From Dacryopinax spathularia (taxonomy: Eukaryota > Basidiomycota > Dacrymycetes > Dacrymycetales > Dacrymycetaceae), in NCBI GenBank assembly GCA_037974965.1, contig JBBPFI010000012.1:620001-684000 (forward strand): DNA of 64,000 nucleotides, in the 5' to 3' direction. Positions 12,024-21,900 of this stretch are shown piece by piece. The notes under the pieces are model-generated. The model searched no databases. It saw nothing but the letters and a program-made list of their open reading frames with translations, and was not told where the DNA came from. Both the position numbers and the translations under genes were made by a program. How positions within the stretch are numbered: position 1 is the first letter of the stretch; each line of letters begins with the position of its first letter.

Positions 12024-12096
12024 TCTCTCTTAGTATATCGGATTAGTACACGCGCCTGTCACGCGCGAGAGCGGGGTTCGACTCCCCGAGGGAGAG
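12024..12096 (+). tRNA. tRNA-Asp(GTC)
   Basis: The 73 nt fold as a standard cloverleaf. The acceptor stem TCTCTCT pairs with AGGGAGA (one G-T pair), the discriminator base is G, the anticodon stem CGCGC/GCGCG encloses the loop CTGTCAC with anticodon GTC at 12058-12060, and the T arm is CGGGG-TTCGACT-CCCCG. There is no intron. The A-box region (TTAGTATATCGG) and B-box (GGTTCGACTCC) of the internal pol III promoter are visible. A T-rich run follows at 12128-12134. Confidence 0.95.
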
Positions 12097-12152
12097 GATA
12101 TACTTTTGCTCTTCTCGGTCTGATGCTTCTTTTTGCCTCCGATTGTTTGCCC

Positions 12153-12226
12153 ATCGGCGCTAAGCCCATCGGTGTTAAGTGGATCGGTGCTAAGCTGGTC
12201 GGTTCCGACTTAAATCGGTCTTAAGC
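12153..12226 (+). repeat. Degenerate 15-nt tandem repeat
   Basis: About five units of a 15-16 nt word of the type ATCGGYGCTAAGCYS follow each other; the first three are close copies, the last two decayed. The array lies 57 nt downstream of tRNA-Asp. No function is evident. Confidence 0.7.
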
Positions 12227-12803
12227 CAGTGGGCCCGCAATTCAAGTACTCAAACTATAATTATTTATCCTTGAATACCCTCCAGTGTTCTAGCCATCAG
12301 ACCTTTGTAGTGCTCTTGCAGGCAGGCCCAGTCTAAACGAGCCTTGCCAACCCCGATTCAGGGTCCTCATGTCTGCCACGAGGCGTAATGTACGCACCGT
12401 GCCGCAATGTATCAGCCTCCGGTCGGCCAAATGCGCAATGCAATGCACTACCGCACATTCCGGTCCTCCTCGACCTCTGCCAGCACACAAGCACGCCTGA
12501 CATACCGCACTAACACGACTATCCTCAATTCGGACTGCTGCCATCATCGGAGCATCTGCCGGCGCTGCGTGGCGTTGATTAGGACTCTCCTCGACTTGAT
12601 CACGCTTTCGGACCCGCAGGACGTGCGAGTGACGTACCTCGTGCGTGCTGCAGACGGACGAGAGTGCAATAAGGCACCCGCTTGCGCCCCCTTCACTGCC
12701 TTGCTCAAGAACTACGCCTCTTGACATCTTATCGACCTGTGCAAGACCTTGTCATATACCACTACTCCTCAGAAGCCTCTGATTCAATTCGAATCCCGGA
12801 GAA
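12227..12803. other. Intergenic between the tRNA repeat and small gene A
   Basis: No gene is supported. Open frames of 105 and 145 codons overlap here on opposite strands without motifs or plausible splice sites. The right end should contain the promoter of the small gene at 12804. Confidence 0.4.
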
Positions 12804-13354
12804 ATGGTCGAAGAGTGGAATGATAATGATGTGGGGGACGACTGGGAGTTCGAGCGGCAGCACAAGTGGTTTGCGGTACGCCGGGTTTTCCCTAGCTGCA
12901 TTTTACATCGAAGCTGATACGAGTTCCGCAGGACCGGCCAGTGATTCCCGCTGCAGCTCCGGCCGCACCAGAGCCGGAACCGCCCAAGACTACACCATCC
13001 GACAGCGCGCTAGCGACCAATGGGGCGCTCGTCTACGCTCTCCAGATAGCGCCGAACATCCTGCGGACGCGATATGATGCTTTTGGTGAGCTGGGCGTGC
13101 TCGGCTGGTGTGACGAGTTCCGGGAGCTCATCGACGCTATCATCGACACTGGCTTCGAGGGCGCACTGTTCACCTCGACGAGGGATGTCGCACTCAACAC
13201 GTGCAGCCAGCTCCTGCGGCTTGATATCGAGATCAAGATGCAGATCATCGTCATCTATCTTTCGGCCCAAGTGGCAAGACTCCGGCGGTTCTTGGATGGT
13301 GATGCGACGCACGAGGACTACCCAGACTTGTCGTTCCCGAAAGCCCCATCATGA
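12804..13354 (+). CDS. Small protein of unknown family, paralogue A
   Basis: Exons 12804-12875 and 12932-13354 give 164 residues. The first exon codes for an acidic, Trp-containing start (VEEWNDNDVGDDWEFE); a Pro/Ala-rich linker follows; the C-terminal ~100 residues look alpha-helical with WCDEFRELIDAII and DVALNTCSQLLRLDIEIK. I do not recognise the family. The C-terminal half aligns without gaps over 45 residues to the product of the gene at 16008-16429 (about 17 identities: W, REL-D, I, G, L, R, ALN-C, L, L, I-I), so the two are paralogues. The spliced frame, start ATG and shared DYP near the C-terminus support a real gene. No signal peptide or membrane segment is visible. Confidence 0.7.
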
Positions 13355-13765
13355 CCTGTCCAATTTTCCTTTGGTTCTGTGCATACCGTTCCTCGGTTCT
13401 TCATCTCGCATTTGTACCATTTTGACATGCTTTATCTTTCCTCCTTTCCGATATTTCCCCGTATATGTATACCGTTCTCCAAGTCACTGGCACGGATTTG
13501 GCTTGCCGATAGAGCCTGCTGATGCAGCTCCTCTCGGTCTTGTCGGTCGAGCACAACAAGAGGCGGGAATCATGTAAGAAACAGGAAGAAACAGGGTCCC
13601 GGTATGTCATGAATGACTGCAACCGGTTGAACAATTTCTCGTCGTCGTTAGCCGACCAGACCTTCTATCTTCTAGAGCTCCCCACTGCCTCTCTACATCA
13701 CCATTGTTACTTCCTACCGCCGACGGCTCCGCTCCAACAGCCAATCACACGCACTGACAATGACC
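13355..13765. other. Convergent 3' flanks
   Basis: This 411-base gap lies between two genes pointing at each other and should hold their 3' UTRs. Nothing else is recognised. Confidence 0.4.
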
Positions 13766-15515
13766 TTACATCCTGACTTCCCGGTCAAGCCTTTCCCTCG
13801 TAATCTGGAAGCATTCGGGCAAGTCAGTATCCTCCCAGGGCCGCCCCAACATCAACATAGCCACGCCCCTCGCGCAGGTAGCGATGCGCGCCATACCTGT
13901 GCAGCGTCGTCAGCGGAGTTGCCCGAGCAACATGCAACGCATGTGCCAACTGCCACCAGACAGAAGCAAACATACCATGCCCATGAAAACCTGCACAGAC
14001 GAACTGGCCTTCTTTTCCGGGAAAGGCACCAATGTAGGGTAAACCGTCGCCTGTCTAGGAAGGTGCATCCTCAGCTGACCAGTGTCACTGCGTATATCAG
14101 AATAGCCTACATAGCCTTGAATGCCAGCCCAGTCCCGTTCGAAGCCTTCCCCGTGCGCCTCCTCGCCCCAACCATCGAAGTTGTCTTTCATGACGTTCCG
14201 CAGCAGCTCTGTGATTGCCGGCATGACCTTGCTGTCGTCGCAATTGTTGATGTGCTCCTGCCGGGCAACGAATTCTCCACCACCCAGGATGATGGTTCCG
14301 TCTGAAGGACGCTGGATTAGGTAGCTCGAGTCCTACAAAGTCGAGATCCGAGTGAGCATGACCACGCTGCTGGAATACAACCGCTTACCCCTCGGTGTTG
14401 GTACAGAGACATCGTGTGGGACAGCATGTTCTTCCCCGAATAAGCCCTGGTTGGGGTGATCGACGAGCATTGCCCATAGTAGGGCACAATCTTTCCGACA
14501 AACTCGGGAAATATGGCCGACGCGTACCCATTCGTGGCATGTAGAACTTGGCGTGTCCGGATCCTCCCGCGCGGCGTGTCGACTATCCAGAATCCATCCG
14601 CTGATGATGCTATCCCTGTCGCCGGAGTATGGATTTGAAGGTTGAGACCCATGGCTAGGGCGCGTTGAAGTAGGTGGGCGGTGAACTTATAGGGATAGAA
14701 AGAGCCGGCAGGGAAGCTGGCAGCGGCCTCCACGTCGACTAATCTGGTCGCCTGGAATACACAATCAGATCCACACAGGACAAGGAGGAAAGGTTCGTAC
14801 GCGCTGTGCGGCTGCTTTGTCATCGATCCATTCAACCTGTTCAACGTCCCCGCCATCTTTTACGAATCCGTCGTAAGAGCTCCGAAAGTCGGATTTGCAA
14901 GCTTCGGTCATCATCGCATCAAAGGATCGTCCGCGCCAGAAGTCGCAGTCAATCTAGTTCGCAATGAGCCTGGAACAACAATGCCACTCTAGCTGAGCAG
15001 GGCGATGCACGAGGAACTTACATTCTCGTCCAACACAAGTTTTTCGACGAGATTGAGCGTATCCATCTCATTCTTGAGAATCTATGCGCGGTCCGTTCGG
15101 CGACAGAAGGCATCAATTCATGCTGGCTAATCACCTTCATAGCCTGAGCAGCACCGACGACGGCTTTATATGGCAGGTAACCACGATAGCAATCAGGTCT
15201 GCAATGGCCTCCATTGCATGCCGTAGCCGCGTTAATGGCTTCGCGAGCCTCAAGCATAACAACTCCATGGGGCAAGTTAGGCTGAGCCAACAGCATGAAG
15301 TAAGCAGCCAGTGTTCCAGACATGCCAGACCCGATAATCACGCAGTCGGCCTCCTGAGCAAAGGGCTGAGCATGACCGATCAAATCACTCTGGCGTGCTC
15401 TTGCCGTCCAGAACGACACAGAGGGTTTTGGGTAAGGCAACGTCGCAGGTTGAGGGACGACATCAATACCTGCGGAGAGTTGCGACGTCTGGGTCGGAGC
15501 AAGGTTAGCGGTCAT
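13766..15515 (-). CDS. FAD-dependent amine/amino-acid oxidoreductase (DAO family)
   Basis: Seven exons (15135-15515, 15022-15081, 14801-14953, 14389-14751, 14089-14332, 13976-14050, 13766-13896) join to 468 residues. The Rossmann dinucleotide motif DCVIIGSGMSGTLAAY lies near residue 57, followed by MLEAREAINAATACNGGHC, typical of DAO-type flavoenzymes. The substrate half has IDCDFWRGRSF and SFYPYKFTAHLLQRA; VLHATNGYAS is the second FAD contact; GLPYIGAFPGKEGQFVCAGFHGHGMAR closes the FAD site as in the family. Substrate is probably an amine or amino acid, but this cannot be told. Intron 5 is only 38 nt with a poor GTGACA donor and was chosen because it restores the C-terminal motif. The gene sits between two paralogous small genes on the other strand. 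Confidence 0.87.
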
Positions 15516-16007
15516 AATTACAGTTGCGGTTCGGGAGGGTTATCGGCTGCGTTGGATGCAAAGGGTGCAGTTTCATTCAATGAGGCCGCGGCACAATGCG
15601 CCACATCTTCGGAAGGTGTACAGCCTTGCTCGGTGGCTTCCGGCCCTTTTCTTCTTGTCAGAGCCGTTGACCCTCCCATCAGAACCGTCTCACTAATGGT
15701 AAAAAATGCATCATGAAAACGTGTTTGCGAGCGTAAGTAAAATGCATGGCAGATGATTTTCACTCTGATCATCTATCCTCCTGATTGCCGCGGCCCAATT
15801 GACGGGCCTGAACACGCCTTTGACCGCACCCCGTTATTCCCACTCAACCCCACGCACAGCCTCGCCTTATTGAGGGTATCCACCACTTTGGACGATTGCC
15901 GGCATGCGTTTCTGCTGGCCGCCTACAAATATTGCGTGCCCTGGGGTGAGAATGGATCGCTAGCCTTGCCCGCCAGTTTTTGCTCGCAGTGTTCGGTCTG
16001 TTCAACC
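15516..16007. promoter_or_regulatory. Divergent promoter region, oxidoreductase / small gene B
   Basis: The two start codons face outward across 492 bases, so both promoters should be here. No TATA box or known site stands out. A long open frame enters gene B in frame from 15753, so an upstream start for gene B cannot be excluded. Confidence 0.45.
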
Positions 16008-16429
16008 ATGCCGGGCTCTCCAACATCACCCACGTCACCCTCTTCGCCGATGTCACCCAACATCGTTCGCATAAACGATGATATTTGCAAGCAGCTAGAT
16101 AGAGCACCTAGCGAGCTACGGCAGGCTTATCATAATGCTGGCTATGGAGGTACGAAAGGTTCCCGCTTCGATGCAGCATGAGGGGCTCAGGCGACATAGG
16201 TGCAAATGAGTGGGCCCGAAGCTGGAGGGAACTCGTTGACACGATATTACGTATCGAACAATTCGGCCTCCTGACCGATGTCTGTCGGGCAAAAGCGTTG
16301 AATGCATGCAACAAATGCCTCGTCCTCCGAATCGCCATCGATGATATCTATACCCATGCCGATCGTCTTCGAAGCGTGCTGGACCCCGGCACGCGATATA
16401 GCGACTACCCCGCCACGTATTACCAGTGA
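16008..16429 (+). CDS. Small protein of unknown family, paralogue B
   Basis: Exons 16008-16149 and 16191-16429 give 126 residues; the 41-nt intron has a GTACGA donor. After a Ser/Pro-rich start (PGSPTSPTSPSSPMSP) comes a helical region with WARSWRELVDTILRIEQFG, AKALNACNKCLVLRIAID and a C-terminal RLRSVLDPGT..DYP. This matches the C-terminal half of the product of the gene at 12804-13354, including the RLR-(x)2-LD and DYP ends. The two genes share strand, size class and one intron, but intron position and phase differ. No function or localisation signal is recognised. The ATG at 16008 was preferred because of the low-complexity start; an in-frame ATG exists at 15753. Confidence 0.65.
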
Positions 16430-17735
16430 CCAGTCGGCTTCGCGCACACCGCCATATCGACCACGTGAAGCTGAAACGAAACCCTCGACCGAATGCCCCC
16501 ATCTACGACCCTCACCATTCCACGCACTTCAGCGACTTCACAATTTCTGACTCCATGTCCTGATATCAGCATTTGGATACCACTCTTCGGGTCTTCCTCC
16601 TTGTCCGTCTTCTTTGTGCACTGGGAGACGCATGAGAAGGGAGAAGTGTTGTTTCTAGCATCTTACAATGTCGGACGTCTCCCGTATTTCTTTTATATCT
16701 TTCTTGGGCCACAAGTATCCAGCGATTGTATGAGTGTGCCGAATAACAGTTGGGAAATTATGCTTGCTCGTGCGAGTCACTTCCCCGCACACTTTGCAGC
16801 CGGGCGCCCTTGCCTGCCCACCTGAAAAAGGTGCACAATCCTTGAGAGAAAAAAAATCGTCGGCCGGGACGTTGCAGTCGCCATGCTACCCCAAGCCTCC
16901 ATCCACATGGTTGGGACATGCCAGGTATGGCCAGAATGCGCCGCAAGCCTTTGCAGGTAAGCTGAGACTGTAGCTTCAGTTTTCACCCAGCCGGAACATT
17001 GACCAGTCCAGAGGGGCGAAATTGCGGGAGATCGTCCATTGGTCGGCACAGTATCAGGTGACTTCTGAAGATGGACGCATGACCAGGTGGTTCCTGCAAT
17101 GCCGGAGACGCGCTCGCCTGACTGATCATGACGACCTGATGCGGGAATGGTCATGAAAACGCCACTAATAGACAGATCAAAGTTTTACATCCAGCTCCCC
17201 AGTGACCGCTTCGTCAGACCCAGTCATGTCTTCATCTTCATAAACAAGGCTAGCGAGTAGATGTTGCGGCATTGGTTGCGTGGGATACGCTCGGGAAGCA
17301 GTGTGTGGCACGGGGGCACGCACCAGAAGACCGGCAGGATGTTGGCAAGAAGGCTGTCCGCACAGTAGAATTCCTAGCCGACTTGCGAGTCCGTATACGC
17401 GCGTTTTCTATAGTGAGAAATTGTGTCCTCCAGGTCGGCTGCAAAAGGGGAATAGCCGATAAAGAGGATGACCAGGCAGGAGATCCGGGAACAGACTCCA
17501 GTCAGGTGGTCTGAGTCCATCAAAGGCCGGAAATCAAAGACGCCCGAAGCCCAGCAAGCAAACCCAAGCAGATCACGAAGGACGATTGTTTCACCGTAGC
17601 TGCATTTTATCATTTGCATACAGTAAACAGTGAGAGGTGCAGGAGGAGGGGAACACGCAAAGAATAGGGCCCGCTGGGGCTTCCATTTTCGTCGCAGTTT
17701 TTGCTCCCGTGGTTCTTGGTCTGTGCACCAATTTT
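16430..17735. other. Gene-poor stretch
   Basis: About 1.3 kb without a supported gene. Frames of 110 codons (+, from 16493) and 172 codons (-, 17374-17892) exist, but neither has motifs, codon bias or splice structure. Confidence 0.4.
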
Positions 17736-17737
17736 CC

Positions 17738-17748
17738 CCTGCATAAAA
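17738..17748 (+). promoter_or_regulatory. TATA-box-like core promoter
   Basis: The string TGCATAAAAG lies just before GACGCGTGACGTCG (a CRE-like TGACGTCG) and a pyrimidine-rich tract with TCTCAGTCC about 30 nt downstream, the spacing expected for a TATA-driven start. It would serve the possible transcript described next. Confidence 0.4.
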
Positions 17749-17769
17749 GTACGACGCGTGACGTCGTTC

Positions 17770-18470
17770 GCTCTCAGTCCTTAGCTCTACTCTTACCTGC
17801 ATCTTATTATTCCTCTTCTTAAACGGGTTGGGTGAGTGCTGACTTGCAGTTTTAATCTTGCTTGTTCTTTGCTCCTTTATGATGACTATCACCTTCTCTT
17901 CCCCGGCCTACGAGACCATGCCGAGACGCAGAGCAGCGTTGGTTTCGCAACCTTCGCGCGCACCTTCGGGTGCTTATATACACTTGCCAGTGTGACTTCG
18001 TCTGATCCCTTCCACATATCGTATGCCCGTTACAACAGCTCGTACTAACTGTACTTACCAGCTTTGGAGGCGAAGTCGTCCTCAGTTTGACTAGCGCTGT
18101 TGCCGGTGAGTTTCTAGCTCCAGGGTCATCTTTTCTTCCTTCCCTTTGATGAAGTCTATTCCGTTCTATTCGCAGTTTCCACTCTAGCGCACCGAAGTCC
18201 TCGAGTGTGTCCGCCGTTATATTCCCCCTCCCATCGCGAAGCCGAACCCATCTGCTGAGCGCGGAGTGTGGGCCGGTTCTTCGGAACTGCGCTGCGGTGT
18301 GTGGCCCTCAAGGCAGCGTGATGAGGGTCGAATGTCCTTCCTTGGAAGTCTGAGGGTCTTCTTCCTTTTGATTGCTGTCGTTTTATCGACATCCGCTGAC
18401 GTTCGCAACCCAGGATTATGATTGAGAGACCGACTCGCCACTTCCGCACGGCTTGGCTTCGCTGATCAGT
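17770..18470 (+). other. Possible short spliced transcript of unknown nature
   Basis: Downstream of the TATA-like site lies a perfect TACTAAC branch-point string near 18044, 16 nt before a CAG acceptor, and then a GTGAGT donor at 18102 followed by a TTCGCAG acceptor at 18177. The exon between them could encode FGGEVVLSLTSAVA. Two upstream frames are possible (one beginning MTITFSSPAYETMP at 17881), and neither joins convincingly, so I cannot give a protein. It may be a short secreted or low-conservation protein, or a spliced non-coding RNA. No family is recognised. Confidence 0.3.
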
Positions 18471-18903
18471 TACAGTACATTTCTAGTAGACAACCAAAAT
18501 TAATGTGATCGTCCTGTCTCGAGCCTTGTTTCCTGTGTGCTTTGTCGACCTTCATTCGGGAACGCGTAACCTTGCGTGGTACGACTCTCGCATCTCTGTA
18601 GTGACGCGGGCCTTCTTAATTGTGACATGCTATTGGGTCATCACATTCCCGTCTACTACCAATCGTAAATAATAACCTAACCAGGGTATATATGTAAGAT
18701 CTCAATGGGGTGGGCAAGAGAATAAGCCGATAAGTCGTGAATAGTCGTTCCAGGACGGAGGTAACGAAGGAAATGTTATGAAGGAGGAACGGAATGCTCT
18801 GTCTCCCTACGGTCATCTAGAACAAAAAGGGAATGCAGTTGGAAATGGTACAAATGTTGCAAGAAATCAAGGTTGTGGTGGGTATCGCGATTCTTTTTGT
18901 TCG

Positions 18904-21900
18904 TTAGTTGTCCCGTGCTGCTACAGGTGGGACACCTCGGCTGAATGTCTTCCAATAGTCCGCGGAACTGAAGGCGCCAGAATTGTTGTAGTATGCGCCT
19001 CGAACAGGCTGCGGTGCGTAACCCCCTGGAGCTCCGTAGCTGGGTCCGACAAATGAGGAACTCGGTGCAGGATCTGTGAACTTCATCCAGTCCATGTTCG
19101 GCGCTGGTATCACACGACGAGCTGCAGCATTGGCGCCTGTAGTTGCCGAACCCCTGCCGTTCGAAGCACTAGTCTCATTCTCCTGACCAGAGGAAATGCT
19201 GAAGCTCGTGTAACCAGACCCGGCACCTGCTTTGCCTGATGCGGTCCGAGTAACAGCAGATGGCGACGAGTTTGATCCTCCTATCGGGGGCCGCTCGGGT
19301 GCCTGTGGCGGGCCCTGGGACATGTTCCGTTCGAATCCGTGAGAACCGGTGCTCAGGCGTCGACTTCTCAAATCGCCACCTGGAGCGTGATTGGGGAGGC
19401 GCTGACTGTTAGATCTTGATGAGGTGAGCGATGATGCAGGAACGGGCGTATAGCGAGGGGCCCCGTGCGCTGACCAAGTGCTGGCACCGCCCGGGTAAGG
19501 CGAGTACGCATGTCCTGGCTGTTCGGAATGCGGACGCACGCCATAGCCATAGTATTCGCTCGTTTGCGCAGCCGCGCTAAGGACGGAATCGATGGAGGTG
19601 CTTCGCTTCCGAACGTACGGCGGCCGCTCACGACGCGAGTACTGTGATGCTGCAGGTGCCATGGCCCGCGGGCGAGATATGCTTTCCGAACTGATGCGGC
19701 GCTGGCGTGGCTCTTCGGCGGCTGCGGCGCCAGTGTTACGTTCGACCGGAGCTGGATCTTGAGGTTTCGCAGTTGTTTCTCGAGGATGGGTCACGGCACC
19801 GGTGAGGATCTCTGTCCTTTCGCGCAGCTCCTGGGCCGTGCGATCATCCCAGCTCTTGCGTTCCACTTCCTTCCCCTTAGCGCTTCTTCCCGTGGCCCCG
19901 CTCGTCTTTCGCTCGAGCTCGGGCCCGTTCGCATGATCGCCTTTCGTGCTCGAGCTGGTTGTTCTGCTCCTGTATCGCAGCAGGCCGAGCCCACTCTGAC
20001 CCTCCGCTTTCGTCTCTCGATCTTTCCGCATGAGTCGCTCTCGCTCCTCCTCCGCCTCACGCTGCATCTGCCTGAGTTTGGCCACCGGCACATGCTGGGA
20101 AATGCTCCTCTTGCGGACCATTTCCGCCGCACGTTCTCGCTGTCGCTCCAGCTCGTCCGCTTCGCGCCGCTGCTTCTCCTTCTCCTTCTTTTCTCTCTCC
20201 TTTCTCTCCGCCTCATTTGGCTCCGCTTCTGACCCCGTATGTTTTACATGCCCAAGTTCATCTGCTCCTCCGACAGCAGCCGCACTCAGTACGCTGCGAC
20301 CCCAGCTGCCCATGTCTGCAAGCGTCTGATATGTTTCCTCTCTGTCCTTGCTTTCACGCCTCCTGAGACCGGGACGTTGTTCGGACCCTGGCGCGGGGTG
20401 AGAGACTACGGCCCACTCACGACCCATGCCGCGAATCGTCTCTCCAGAGACCGAGCTATCTGTGCTCAAACCGCGACGAAGGGCCCCCGGCGGAATCGCA
20501 TTCGGCGACATAGACCACGTGAGATATGGTTGCTGTGGGGGTGGTAGGGGATACCCGTACGGGTTTGGAACGGGCGGGGATGCCCATGGAGGCCGCACCA
20601 TCTCACCCGGATGGGACCATGACGCATGCTGCGCCTGGGGCAGCATGTAGGGCGACATATACTGTGGAGGGGACATGGCTTGCGGAACTTGGACAGGCAT
20701 CTGAGGCTGCAATGGCGGCTGCCAAGGCATGGACACATCCGGTACGGGAGGTACGTTCATCGCTCCTGCTTGTTCGCCTTCCTTCTTTTCGCGCCTGAAA
20801 CTCTTGCGATACTCAATTGCGCTGGAATGGTACTCGCCCTCCTTCTCCTTCTTGCCCTTCCCGGACTTCGGCGATTCTTTGACTGGCGCGTGGAATACGT
20901 CGACTACGACCTGTGGCGCCAGATCCCGCAATGATGTGGCGGAGAGGGAACGATCTGCGGATGTGAGGGGCTGAACGCCTGGTCTAGACGACGACGAGCC
21001 GGACGTGGAAGGAGCGGCTTGACCAGGAGCAGATATCGGAGAAGTAGCTTGCTGTGTTGAACGAGCCTCGCTTGTAGGGTCCGCACCGGTATGATGGTGA
21101 GCGGAAGGGGCTTGGCCTGGTCGACGAGGAGGAATATCGATCGGTTGCACTGGATGCTGTTGCATTAGGGCTGACTGCGGCTGCTGCTGGACTGGCTGTT
21201 GGGGCGTGAGCGGCTGATGTGGGGCGATCGGTCGGTGCTGGACCTGCGCCTCTTGTGACTGTACGTGCTGAAGGGCGGCATTCTCTCGCTCACTCGATTG
21301 ATGTTGGTTTGGGTTGTGCTGCACCGTCGGCTGCTGTTGCAGGGCAGGTTGCACCATGCTCACACGACGAGCATCCGGTGCCGCTTGGGGCTGCGTGACA
21401 GCTGCCGCAGCCTTCGCAGCATCCTGGACGCTTGGTCCATCTCTGGTCGTACTTTGACGTCGCGTAAAGCTTCCAAATATCCCTCCTGCCCCTGCTCCGA
21501 CCCCGGTGATAGCGGCGAAGCTGCCGCTTCGTCTGCGCCCTTTGCTCTGATCATTTGACGCCGGCGAGCTGGAGGAGGCAGAGGGTGAAGCTGCAGTCGC
21601 AGGCGAGGTACTAGGAGAGGTATGCTCCACGTTGGATGTCGAGCGTTGCCGGGTGTGAGTAGATCGCGGGAGTTCGGGAGAGGCGAGAGGGGTAGCGTAA
21701 GTCGAGGGAGCAGAAGGGAATGCAATCGGTTGCGTTGGCTGACTCTGCGACGCTGCCTGAGCGGGCGAGGAAACAGATGCAGCAGGTGCTGACGCAGCGA
21801 ACTGCTGGGCATTCGCCCGTACCATCAGCTCCGTCATACTCGGCCCACCCGTGACCCTCTGTGGTGTAGCCGGTGAACCCTCCCTCTGCGGGCTACCCGC

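Noticed and set aside
17785-17810. String resembling the 5' end of U1 snRNA (CTCTTACCTG)
   Set aside because: It lacks the exact ACTTACCTG 5' end, and no Sm site or stem-loop pattern follows. It is likely chance in a pyrimidine-rich leader.
17374-17892. 172-codon minus-strand ORF
   Set aside because: No motif, odd composition, and it overlaps the plus-strand TATA-like promoter region.
18318-18400. Possible box C/D snoRNA (GTGATGA ... CTGA)
   Set aside because: The boxes occur, but the terminal stem is only four pairs with a wobble, internal boxes are poor, and I could not match a guide to rRNA. A search with snoRNA models would decide.
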